Below are positions 1 to 7,087 of a DNA stretch of 15,007 nt, piece after piece. The DNA lies in assembly GCA_937902565.1 (NCBI GenBank), contig CALFMX010000240.1, positions 1-15,007 on the forward strand. The letters run 5' to 3'. The translations under genes and the position numbers were made by a program. How positions within the stretch are numbered: position 1 is the stretch's first letter; each line of letters begins with the position of its first letter. The notes below the pieces were generated by a model. The model was given only the letters and a program-made list of their open reading frames with translations, searched no databases and was not told the origin of the DNA. The stretch is from an uncultured Spirochaetales bacterium (GTDB lineage Bacteria > Spirochaetota > Spirochaetia > Sphaerochaetales > Sphaerochaetaceae).

Positions 1-597
1 TCCACCAACGCTTTCAACCCGCAAGGCAAGTCGGTCAAGGACATCCTGGAGCAGGCCGAGCAGAAGATCTTTGCCATTGGCGAAGAAGGCTCGCGCATGA
101 AGCAGGGTTTCCAGTCGCTGGACACCTTGGTCGTGAACCTGCTGGACCAGGTGCAGGAGATGGCCGACAACCCCATGGACGTGACCGGCGTGCCCACGGG
201 CTTCACCGATCTCGACAAGATGACCTCGGGCATGCAGGGCGGCGACCTGATCATCGTGGCCGGCCGCCCGTCCATGGGCAAGACCTCGTTCTCCATGAAC
301 ATCGGCGAGCATGTGGCCATCGAGGAAGGGCTGCCGGTGGCGGTGTTCTCCATGGAAATGGGCGCGGTGCAGCTGGCCATGCGTATGCTGGGCTCGGTCG
401 GCCTGCTGGACCAGCACCGCATGCGTACCGGCAAGCTGATCGCCGAAGACTGGCCGCGCGTGACCCACGCGGTGCAACTGATGCAGGACGCGCAGGTCTA
501 CATCGACGAATCGCCCGCGCTCAGCCCGATGGAAGTGCGCGCCCGCGCGCGCCGGCTGGCGCGCCAGTGCGGCCAGCTCGGCCTGATCATCATCGAC
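1..597 (+). CDS. dnaB: Replicative DNA helicase DnaB, internal fragment (foreign, Burkholderiales-like)
   Basis: This is the RecA-like ATPase part of the hexameric replicative helicase that unwinds DNA at the fork. Frame 1 is open from base 1, so the 5' end lies outside the window. Visible features are the linker ending in KIFAIGEEGSRMKQGF, the GVPTGFTDLD segment, a Walker A GRPSMGKT (bases 262-285), the VFSMEMG motif, and the start of Walker B, LGLIIID (577-597). After this Asp a DnaB would continue with YLQLM; here the sequence becomes PriA (EEHEN). The DNA-binding loops and the C-terminal third are therefore missing. Third positions are almost all G or C, more biased than in the downstream genes. 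Wording of the motifs resembles Comamonadaceae-type DnaB, which is my recognition and not a search result. I treat it as a fragment of another genome joined here, not as the 5' part of a working fusion. Confidence 0.85.
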
Positions 598-612
598 GAA
601 GAGCATGAGAAC
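577..612 (+). other. Chimeric junction between dnaB and priA
   Basis: The reading frame passes without a stop from DnaB Walker B (LGLIIID) into the PriA DEEH box (DEEHENSYKSG). Both families carry a run of hydrophobic residues followed by Asp at this point, so the two genes could share a short stretch such as ctgatcatcatcgacga. Codon and base use change at the same place. A join at a short shared sequence is typical of assembly or amplification chimeras. Confidence 0.8.
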
Positions 613-1906
613 AGCTACAAGAGTGGCTCGACGCCTCGCTATCATGCCCGGCAGGTGGCCCAGTACCGGGCACAGAGTGAGGGCGCCACGCTGATCATGG
701 GAAGTGCCACCCCATCGCTTGAGGCGTATCGTTTGATGAGCGAGGGTGACCAGGTCAAACCACTGCGCCTCAAGGAGCGGGTAGGCGGAGGGGTCTTGCC
801 TACCACCGAGGTCGTCGACATGCGCTATGAGCGTCATATGATCAGCCGCCGCCTCGACCAGGCGATCAGGGAGACCCTCGACCGCAAGCGCCAGGTCATC
901 CTCTTCCTCAATCGCCGGGGCTTCTCATACTTCTTCCATTGCAACAGCTGTGGGTATGAGCTGCTCTGTCCCCACTGCGACGTCTCGCTCACCTACCATA
1001 AGCGCAGCTCGGCGATGGTCTGCCACTACTGTGGCTACAAGACCAGGCCGGTGAGTGTCTGTCCCTCCTGCAAGTCGGTGGATGTCTCCTATTCCGGCTT
1101 CGGCACCGAGATGGTGGAGGATGAGATCCCTAATATCCGTTTCAATGTCGCCAAGACCTACGCGGTCCTCATCAGCTCATTGCGCCGTCTGCCTGCTGCG
1201 CAATGTACAGCGTCCCGACGGCAATCCGGCCCGCGTGGCGCGCATCGACGCCGACACCACCAAGGCCAAGGGCAGCCTGGAGCAGCAGCTGGCCCAGGTG
1301 CATGCCGGCGATGTGGATGTGCTGGTCGGCACCCAGATGGTGGCCAAGGGGCTCAACTTCCCCCTCGTCGATTTGGTGGGCATCATCAACGCCGACAGCG
1401 GTCTCAACATCCCGGACTTCCGTAGCCAGGAGCGGACCTTCAGCCTCCTGGTGCAGGTCTCCGGCCGAGCCGGACGGTACAGCAGCGAGGGGCGGGTCAT
1501 CATCCAGACCTACCAAAGCGAGAACCCTGCCATAGTCCATGCCGTCGGCGGGGATATCGATGGGTTCTATGAGAACGAGCTTGCCGTGCGCAAGGAGACG
1601 GGCTTTCCTCCCTATGCCCGTCTGGCAAACTTGGTGCTCCGCGGTCGGAGGCGGGAGGTGGTGGAGGGGGCGATGCACCACCTGGAGGAGATGTTGCGCT
1701 CCTCGGCCCGGCAATTGGGTGTTGAGGTGCTCGTCGCCGCCGAGTGCCCGCTGGAGAAGATTGCCTCCAATTGGCGCTACCACATCCTCGTCTCATCCGA
1801 GCGGGGGGCAGCAGTCCATAACCTCCTCCACCATGTGCTCTCCCATTACCAGGCACCATCGTCCGTCTACCTGGAAATCGACCTCGATCCGCTCCAATTG
1901 CTCTAG
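595..1906 (+). pseudogene. priA: Primosomal helicase PriA, 5'-truncated and frame-broken
   Basis: PriA is the 3'-5' superfamily 2 helicase that restarts replication at stalled forks. What remains starts at the DEEH box (595-606). It continues in frame 1 with GSATPS (motif III), LFLNRRGFS, and eight zinc-binding cysteines in four CxxC pairs (940-1071), up to SGFGTEMVEDEI near 1128. The frame then fails: the rest of the protein (GTQMVAKG, motif V; QVSGRAGR, motif VI; C-terminal domain ending in DLDPLQLL) is read in frame 2, stopping at 1904-1906. The N-terminal 3'-end-binding domain and the Walker A region are absent, replaced by dnaB sequence. About 437 codons remain, against roughly 650-750 for intact PriA. 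The flanks (595-1128 and about 1350-1906) look spirochaetal, while the middle does not. It may be intact in the living organism and damaged only in this assembly. Confidence 0.85.
1129..1350 (+). other. Foreign patch inside priA (betaproteobacteria-like block plus unplaced bases)
   Basis: From about 1184 to 1350, frame 2 encodes PriA residues of the form LLRNVQRPDGNPARVARID, then KGSLEQQLAQVHAGDVDVLV and GTQMVAKG. This wording and its GC-rich codons fit betaproteobacterial PriA better than the spirochaete flanks, which resume at GLNFP. Bases 1129 to about 1183 match no PriA segment I recognise in any frame. The patch shifts the frame by +1 relative to the upstream part. The right edge falls at the conserved GTQMVAKG motif, again a place where two priA genes would share sequence. 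Confidence 0.6.
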
Positions 1907-1912
1907 CCAACA

Positions 1913-1941
1913 TTGACGATAGCCAACGCCCTTGGTATAGT
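1913..1941 (+). promoter_or_regulatory. Sigma-70-type promoter of def (TTGACG-N17-TATAGT)
   Basis: The -35 hexamer TTGACG lies at 1913-1918 and the -10 hexamer TATAGT at 1936-1941, with a 17-bp spacer. Each hexamer matches consensus at five of six positions. It sits just after the priA stop. The predicted transcription start, about seven bases after the -10, is near 1948, only about three bases before the def ATG at 1951. Confidence 0.75.
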
Positions 1942-1950
1942 TTGCGTGCT

Positions 1951-2451
1951 ATGTTAGATATATATACCCTTGGGGATGAGATACTCCGAGAACGGTGCAA
2001 GCCCGTCAAAACCTTCGATTCAGCACTCAGCATGCTCGTCGATGCGATGTTCACCACGATGGCCGAGGCCAATGGGGTGGGGCTCGCCGCCCCGCAGGTC
2101 GGCGTGGACAGCCGCCTCTTCGTCGTTGACATCCCCGATTTTGGAAAGCGTGTCTTTATCAACCCACAGATTATCGAGACCTCAGTCGAGGTCAGCTGTG
2201 CAGAGGAGGGGTGCCTCTCGGTACCCGGCCTCTGGCATGATGTCGAGCGTCCCTCCTCCATCGTCGTGCAGGCGCAGGATGAGCGGGGCAAGGTCTTCAC
2301 CCTGAAGGCCGATGGCCTGCTTGCCCGTGCCATCCAGCATGAGAATGACCACCTCAACGGGGTGCTCTTCATCGATCGTCTCGAAGAGGTGGAGCAGCAG
2401 AAGATGCTCAAGGCGTGGGAGAAGCGATCCAAACGGAGAGTCGGGGGGTGA
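1951..2451 (+). CDS. def: Peptide deformylase
   Basis: Removes the formyl group from the N-terminal Met of nascent proteins at the ribosome, using a bound metal (usually Fe2+). All three family motifs are present: GVGLAAPQ (residues 42-49), EGCLS (86-90, metal ligand C88) and HENDH (130-134; ligands H130 and H134, catalytic E131). The 166-residue length is normal. I chose ATG 1951 because the protein then begins MLDIYTLGDE, as the family does. A TTG at 1942 would add three residues but would lie inside the likely promoter/start-site region. There is no Shine-Dalgarno sequence before the ATG; the promoter at 1913-1941 would give an almost leaderless mRNA. The stop overlaps the fmt start (GTGA), so def and fmt should be co-transcribed and translationally coupled, as is common for this functional pair. 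Confidence 0.95.
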   Translation: MLDIYTLGDEILRERCKPVKTFDSALSMLVDAMFTTMAEANGVGLAAPQVGVDSRLFVVDIPDFGKRVFINPQIIETSVEVSCAEEGCLSVPGLWHDVERPSSIVVQAQDERGKVFTLKADGLLARAIQHENDHLNGVLFIDRLEEVEQQKMLKAWEKRSKRRVGG

Positions 2452-3392
2452 GAATCCTCTTCGCCGGCAGTGCGGCAATCGCCGTACCCACCCTTCAGGC
2501 CGTGGCACGCCACCATGAGGTAGCCGCGGTGCTGACCAACACCGACAAGCCGGGGCCACGGGGCAGGACGCTCGTGCCCACCCCCGTCAAGGAGGCCGCC
2601 GTGGCTCTAGGCCTCGACGTACTCCAGTTTGACCGTCTCGGCAAGGACGCCCGTGATGCCGTCGCCCCCTATGGGTGCGACACCCTCCTCTGTTTTGCCT
2701 ACGGGCGGATCTTCGGCCCGAAGTTCCTCGCCCTCTTCGAGGGGGAGAAGCTCAATATCCACCCCTCGCTCCTGCCGGCGCTCCGGGGCCCGAGTCCCAT
2801 CCAGGGGGCGATCCTCGCCCAGCTGCCCCACAGTGGAATCTCAATCCAGCGCATCGGCCTTGAGATGGACAGCGGCGATATCCTCTCTGCCGCCCCCTTC
2901 GACCTCCTCGGAGACGAGACCACCCTCACATTGACCGACCGGGTCTCAGAGCTCAGCGCTCCCCTTGCCCTCGAGGCACTGGAGCGTATCAAGGAGGGGA
3001 GGGCCCGCTTCACCGCCCAGAGCGGAGAGCCCACCTATACCACCCTCATCGAGCCGGCGATGGCAGAGCTCGACTTCACAAAGAGCGCCAGGAGCCTCCA
3101 TGCCCAGATCAGGGCGATGAACCCCTGGCCGAAGGCGCAGACGACCTTTGATGGACAGCGCCTCTTCATCACCGCTGTCCATGGAACGCTCAGTGAGGCT
3201 GGGGCGGAGAAGCGTGATCCATCGGTCGCCGTCGGTACCGTGGTTGCCAAGGACCGGAAGAGGGGTGTCGGTATTGCGGTATCGGATGGCATCCTCTGGG
3301 TGACCGCGTTGCAGCTTGAGAAGCGCAAGGAGCTCGATGCACTCTCCTTCCTCAATGGCAACCAACACCTGCTGGGAAGTATACTGGGGTAG
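2448..3392 (+). CDS. fmt: Methionyl-tRNA formyltransferase
   Basis: Transfers a formyl group from 10-formyltetrahydrofolate to initiator Met-tRNA, the reaction that Def later reverses on the protein. The 314-residue product begins MRILFAGSAAIAVP, the usual Rossmann-like start. It has the catalytic set N103 and H105 in LNIHPSLLP, the SLLPALRG folate-site loop, and D141 in EMDSGDIL, with the Asn-to-Asp spacing expected for the family. The C-terminal OB-like domain contains the MNPWP motif, at about residue 225. GTG 2448 is chosen over the GTG at 2415 because it lies about 10 bases after a GGAG (2435-2438), overlaps the def stop by 4 bp, and gives a normal N-terminus. The downstream patatin gene follows after 3 bp. 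Nothing is unusual apart from the GTG start. Confidence 0.95.
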   Translation: MRILFAGSAAIAVPTLQAVARHHEVAAVLTNTDKPGPRGRTLVPTPVKEAAVALGLDVLQFDRLGKDARDAVAPYGCDTLLCFAYGRIFGPKFLALFEGEKLNIHPSLLPALRGPSPIQGAILAQLPHSGISIQRIGLEMDSGDILSAAPFDLLGDETTLTLTDRVSELSAPLALEALERIKEGRARFTAQSGEPTYTTLIEPAMAELDFTKSARSLHAQIRAMNPWPKAQTTFDGQRLFITAVHGTLSEAGAEKRDPSVAVGTVVAKDRKRGVGIAVSDGILWVTALQLEKRKELDALSFLNGNQHLLGSILG

Positions 3393-3395
3393 CCT

Positions 3396-5600
3396 ATGAA
3401 GCGAGGATTGGCCCTGCTCTTGGTCATCTCTTTGTTTGCCTCCTCCCTCCATGCAAAGGTTGCCCTGGTGCTCTCAGGAGGCGGGGCGCGCGGGCTTGCC
3501 CATATCGCCATCATCGAGGCCGTCGAGGAGGCGGGCATCCCCATCGACTTGGTGGTGGGAACCAGCATGGGTGCCTTGATAGGCGGCCTCTACAGTGCCG
3601 GCTACACCACCGAAGAGATTCGCAGCCTGGTCGAGAGTACCGACATGCTCGGCCTCTTCGCCCAGAGCCCACTGGTGGCCAGCCGCAACAAGGGCAGGGC
3701 CTTTGCCTCCAGCTATGAACACACCTTCTCCCTGGGCTTCACCCGGGGATCGATCGGTGATGCGCCGGCAATTCTCGGTGACCAGCGGATCATGGAGCTC
3801 TTGGGCTTCCTCTTTGCAAAATACCCCAACACCATCGATTTTGATGAGCTGCCCATCCCATTTCGTGCTGTTTCCACCGATGTGGTCAGCACAGAGGCGG
3901 TCATCCATGACCACGGATCCCTTGTTCGGGCGATCCGTTCCTCTATTGCCATCCCGATGATCTTCTCCCCCTTCCCCTCAGATGATGGGAAGCTCCTGCT
4001 CGATGGGGGGCTGGTGGACAACCTCCCGATCGAGGTCGCCCGCAATCTCGGAGCCGACTACGTCATCGCAAGCGATGTCAATGCCGAGGTAGTCGATGAT
4101 CTGGCCCAGCTGGAGAGCCTTTCGGTCATCGCCATGCAGACGGTGATCCTTGCTACCCGCGTCAAGGCCATCACCCAGTGGGATCAGGCAGACCTGCTCT
4201 ACAAGATCCCGCTCAAGGAGTTCAATGCCCTTGACTTCAACCGCTTTGAAGAGATCATCGAGCGGGGTGAGCGTGTTGCAGAGGAGCAGCGGGACGAGCT
4301 CCTCTCCTTGGCCCGAGAGATTGAAGAGAGCCGGACAGAGCCCTACACGGAGCCAATGCGTAGTGGCTACCAAGACCTCGTTGCCCCCTTGATCCTCAGT
4401 GTTGAGGTGATGGATCTCTCTGTTGTCGCCCATCGTCGTCCGCTTGAGGCTACCTCCTTCTCCCGCTTCGTCGGGAAACGGCTCGATGAGAAGACCGCCC
4501 GGGAATTGAATCTCCTGCTGAGGGAGTTGCGCGTTGCCAAGGGCATCTCCATGCTCTCCTACGAGATGGGGGAGGACGGAGTACTGACCATCCTCATGCG
4601 TGGCTACAACAAGGGCAATGGGCAGGTCAACATGGGCTTCACGGCCGATATGGGGTTCTCCAACAACCTCGTCTCGACCTCAAGCTGGTTTCGTGCAGAC
4701 GCCTTCCTCGATGCCCGTATCAAGGAGGTGTTCACCACACCGTTGACGCTGTCGGTCAGCGCACAGTTGGGAACGAAGAGTTTGATGCAGCTGGGTGTCA
4801 GTTACCCCTTCTCCTTTCCCCAATGGGGTTCCATCGATGTGAACCTCTCCCTCGGCTATAGCGTCGGCTCCTTGACCCCCCTCTCCTCGTCGATCAAAGG
4901 TGACCGCAGCCCACCGCTCGATCGCCTGCTCTCCCCGATGCTCGACATGGCGCTGACCTTCGCCGATGGGGTGTGGCTGCACTTCAGCGGCTACTACAAC
5001 CTCGCCTTCCTGCATAACACCACCTATGAGCCGACGTTCCTTCCCCATGGAGGTTTTATCTTGTCGTTGCTCTACAACACCTTGGAGAACCGCTTCTCTT
5101 CGCAGGGAATACGCATTGACACCCTCGCTGCCGTTGGCTTTTCTACCCAACTGGATTGGATGGTCCGCCTCTCCCTGCAGCACAAGATTGCCATCTCTGT
5201 CGATGATAGCATCCGATACGACGCAGCGATCTCCTTGATGAGGATGCCGTATCAGCTGCTGGACAGTTACGCAGACCTCGGCTCCTTCGATGGGATTCCT
5301 GGGTACAGCCCCCTCTCCCTTGCACGTGACAGTGCGCTGGTGGGTCTTCAATGGCAACATCGGCTCTGGGAGCTGCTGGGTTATCCCACCTACGCCAAGG
5401 TGACGGTACGCGGTGGCCTCTTTGACCGCTATGACCCATATAGCGGCACGGCGCCGTCGGTGGACTCCCTCTTCTTCGAGCCGGACTGGGATCTGGGCTT
5501 CGGCCTCTCGGCTGGTCTGGATGCCCCGATCGGAGAAGTCGTGGTCTGCTTCGGGGCTTCGGTGAAGGGGCGGATAGCCTTCATGGTGGGCATCCATTGA
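3396..5600 (+). CDS. Secreted patatin-like phospholipase with POTRA and outer-membrane barrel (type Vd-like)
   Basis: A 734-residue protein with the domain order of PlpD-type (type Vd) autotransporters. A signal peptide occupies residues 1-20 (ending SSLHA). The patatin lipase domain covers about 21-310, with the oxyanion loop GGGARG (28-33), nucleophile elbow GTSMG (Ser57) and catalytic Asp203 in DGG, so the Ser-Asp dyad is intact. A short POTRA-like region spans about 325-400. The rest is rich in alternating hydrophobic and aromatic strands, consistent with a BamA-like barrel ending in KGRIAFMVGIH. The last residue is His, not the common Phe or Trp of a beta-signal. The lipase part probably faces the periplasm or the cell surface and acts on lipid esters; the substrate is unknown. 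It starts 3 bp after fmt with only a weak GGGG upstream, so it probably depends on the def-fmt transcript. Confidence 0.85.
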   Translation: MKRGLALLLVISLFASSLHAKVALVLSGGGARGLAHIAIIEAVEEAGIPIDLVVGTSMGALIGGLYSAGYTTEEIRSLVESTDMLGLFAQSPLVASRNKGRAFASSYEHTFSLGFTRGSIGDAPAILGDQRIMELLGFLFAKYPNTIDFDELPIPFRAVSTDVVSTEAVIHDHGSLVRAIRSSIAIPMIFSPFPSDDGKLLLDGGLVDNLPIEVARNLGADYVIASDVNAEVVDDLAQLESLSVIAMQTVILATRVKAITQWDQADLLYKIPLKEFNALDFNRFEEIIERGERVAEEQRDELLSLAREIEESRTEPYTEPMRSGYQDLVAPLILSVEVMDLSVVAHRRPLEATSFSRFVGKRLDEKTARELNLLLRELRVAKGISMLSYEMGEDGVLTILMRGYNKGNGQVNMGFTADMGFSNNLVSTSSWFRADAFLDARIKEVFTTPLTLSVSAQLGTKSLMQLGVSYPFSFPQWGSIDVNLSLGYSVGSLTPLSSSIKGDRSPPLDRLLSPMLDMALTFADGVWLHFSGYYNLAFLHNTTYEPTFLPHGGFILSLLYNTLENRFSSQGIRIDTLAAVGFSTQLDWMVRLSLQHKIAISVDDSIRYDAAISLMRMPYQLLDSYADLGSFDGIPGYSPLSLARDSALVGLQWQHRLWELLGYPTYAKVTVRGGLFDRYDPYSGTAPSVDSLFFEPDWDLGFGLSAGLDAPIGEVVVCFGASVKGRIAFMVGIH

Positions 5601-5650
5601 GGTTGCGTTACATTTAACCGTAAAGGTTGTTTAATCCCATAGGGACAGCG

Positions 5651-5679
5651 TTGTGCGAAACTTGAAGCGATGATGTAAT
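5651..5679 (+). promoter_or_regulatory. Candidate promoter for the vanZ-like/fumarase operon
   Basis: TTGTGC (5651-5656) and TGTAAT (5674-5679) are separated by 17 bp in the 124-bp gap after the patatin gene. The -10 matches five of six consensus bases and the -35 three of six. The start would be near 5686, leaving a leader of about 39 bases with an AGGAGG site. I see no strong terminator for the patatin gene in the same gap, only a small AACC-GTAAA-GGTT hairpin near 5617. Confidence 0.45.
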
Positions 5680-5724
5680 TGACCTCCGTTGTGCAGTTGT
5701 CCAGCCTGACAGGAGGGCAGATAC

Positions 5725-6276
5725 ATGAGAGGACGCGTGCCATTGCAGCGCTTGATTCGCCGGGTTGGGATTGTACTGACAACCATCGTTGTCATCTTGA
5801 TCCTGGTCTTTTCGTTCATGCCGGGAGAGTCAGCGCCAAAGGTTTCGTGGATCCCATTTGCTGACAAGGGAGCGCACCTGTTGGCGTATGCCGCCTTGGG
5901 TTTCTCCTCGTTCCTTGCCACCCTCGAGATCCCCGGATTCACCTCACGCAAAAAGCGGCGTTCGGATTCGAATCTCCACATCTCGTCATGGGCGGGACGG
6001 TCGATCATCATCAGCCTGGTAGCAGGCACGATACTTGGGGCGTTGGTGGAGTTGATTCAACCCACCTTTGGTAGAAGCCGGGAGTGGGCTGACCTCGCTG
6101 CCGACTTCATGGGATTGGTCGTTGGCCTTGCGGTGGTGTTGGTATTGCTCAAGCTCCTCGGTTCATTCTTCATCACGCGACCCTGGCTCTACGACCCGAA
6201 TTGGGAGGAGGAGGTAGATGAGTCTCGCAGAGAGGATTCGCGACGCGTTGATGCACGCAGTGGTGGAGCTGGATGA
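5725..6276 (+). CDS. VanZ-like integral membrane protein
   Basis: 183 residues with about four membrane segments (roughly 14-31, 45-68, 93-112, 124-148). Two VanZ-family signatures are visible: DKGAHLLAYAALGF (48-60), and an ELIQPTFGRSREWADLAAD segment (109-127) that matches the family pattern of E-x-Q...GR...D...N/D. VanZ proteins lie in the cytoplasmic membrane. The founding member confers low-level teicoplanin resistance, but most members have no known function, so I assign none. The ATG follows AGGAGG (5711-5716) by 8 bases, a strong start. The charged tail from about residue 161 is encoded by DNA that also holds the ribosome site and start of the next gene: the reading frames overlap by 59 bp (6218-6276), which suggests coupling. 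Confidence 0.85.
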   Translation: MRGRVPLQRLIRRVGIVLTTIVVILILVFSFMPGESAPKVSWIPFADKGAHLLAYAALGFSSFLATLEIPGFTSRKKRRSDSNLHISSWAGRSIIISLVAGTILGALVELIQPTFGRSREWADLAADFMGLVVGLAVVLVLLKLLGSFFITRPWLYDPNWEEEVDESRREDSRRVDARSGGAG

Positions 6277-7087
6277 GGATGTGCTGGGCCGCATCGAGTG
6301 GGCCCGGAAGAGTGAAGCGGAGTTGGGGGGAGGGGCCGTTGGCAGTACAGCGAGCCTTGCTGTCCTCGATGCCATCCTGGAGAACCTGAGGATTGCCAAG
6401 GAGAAGCGCCTGCCCATGTGCCAGGACACCGGCCTCTTTTTGGTCTTTGTCGATGTCGGCAGGGAGAGTACGCTGCCCCTCTCCACCATTGAGGAAGCCA
6501 TCCACAGCGGCTGCCTCAGAGCGGTGGAACAGGCCTATTACCGTCGCTCGGTGGTCTCTGAGCCGGTGTTTGAACGAAAGAATACAACGAACAACATGCC
6601 CCCTGCCATCTACTACAACCTGGTCGACGGCAGTGATGTGACGATCCAGATCCTGCTCAAGGGCTTTGGCAGTGAGAACTGCTGTTCGGTGAGGATGCTC
6701 AACCCGACCGGTGGACCGGAGGCGGTCATCAAGGCCGTGGGGGAGATCGTCACCCTTGCCGGTGGCAAGCCATGCCCACCGATCTTCATCGGCGTAGGCC
6801 TGGGCGGGACCATGGATCGGGCCGCCTACCTCAGCAAGCGGGCGTTGCTGCGCGATGTCCGTATCGGTCACCGTGATCCACAGTACCGGAAATTGGAGGA
6901 GGACATCCTCTCCCATGTCCAGAGCCTGGGCATCGGGAGTGGCGGCTTGGGTGGGGTCATCACGGCCCTGAGTGTCGCCATCGAGGCAGAGCCGACCCAC
7001 ATCGCCGGTATGCCCCTCGCCGTTTCGATCAACTGCTGGGCCGACCGCAAGGCGAAGGTCGTCTACAAGGAGGGAGAAGATGCGTAA
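6218..7087 (+). CDS. Class I fumarate hydratase-type Fe-S hydro-lyase, alpha subunit
   Basis: This is the N-terminal (catalytic cluster) half of the two-subunit iron-sulfur hydro-lyases, which interconvert fumarate and L-malate; tartrate dehydratase is the close relative. The three probable ligands of the [4Fe-4S] cluster are C68 in MCQDTG, C186 in KPCPP and C273 in INCWADRK. Their spacings (118 and 87 residues) fit the family. The GVGLGGTMD segment (192-200) and GFGSEN (149-154) are also typical. Length is 289 residues, normal for the separate alpha subunit. ATG 6218 lies 6-7 bases after GGAGGAGG. The stop overlaps the beta-subunit start by 8 bp (ATGCGTAA), as expected for subunits made in equal amounts. 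Fumarase is more likely than tartrate dehydratase by general prevalence, but sequence alone does not settle it. Confidence 0.9.
   Translation: MSLAERIRDALMHAVVELDEDVLGRIEWARKSEAELGGGAVGSTASLAVLDAILENLRIAKEKRLPMCQDTGLFLVFVDVGRESTLPLSTIEEAIHSGCLRAVEQAYYRRSVVSEPVFERKNTTNNMPPAIYYNLVDGSDVTIQILLKGFGSENCCSVRMLNPTGGPEAVIKAVGEIVTLAGGKPCPPIFIGVGLGGTMDRAAYLSKRALLRDVRIGHRDPQYRKLEEDILSHVQSLGIGSGGLGGVITALSVAIEAEPTHIAGMPLAVSINCWADRKAKVVYKEGEDA

Noticed and set aside
97..1425. A single 442-residue DnaB-PriA fusion protein
   Set aside because: The two halves differ in apparent origin and codon use, join at a shared motif, and the PriA half then loses frame. A true fusion would keep the PriA helicase core intact.
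1172..1783. Minus-strand open frame of about 200 codons opposite priA
   Set aside because: It is a shadow of the GC-rich priA coding strand, with no ribosome site and no recognisable domain; PriA motifs clearly occupy the plus strand.
2415..2447. Upstream GTG start for fmt
   Set aside because: It lies within def, adds residues absent from the family, and a better-placed GGAG precedes GTG 2448.
1500..2516. Minus-strand open frame of 338 codons opposite priA, def and fmt
   Set aside because: Low-complexity Ser/Arg/Pro-rich translation opposite three recognisable genes, including complete def motifs.
4680..5597. Minus-strand open frame of 305 codons opposite the patatin barrel region
   Set aside because: No ribosome site or domain; the plus strand holds the continuous patatin-barrel frame with expected strand patterns.
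5612..5632. Possible terminator after the patatin gene (AACC-GTAAA-GGTT)
   Set aside because: The stem is only four base pairs and no solid T run follows.
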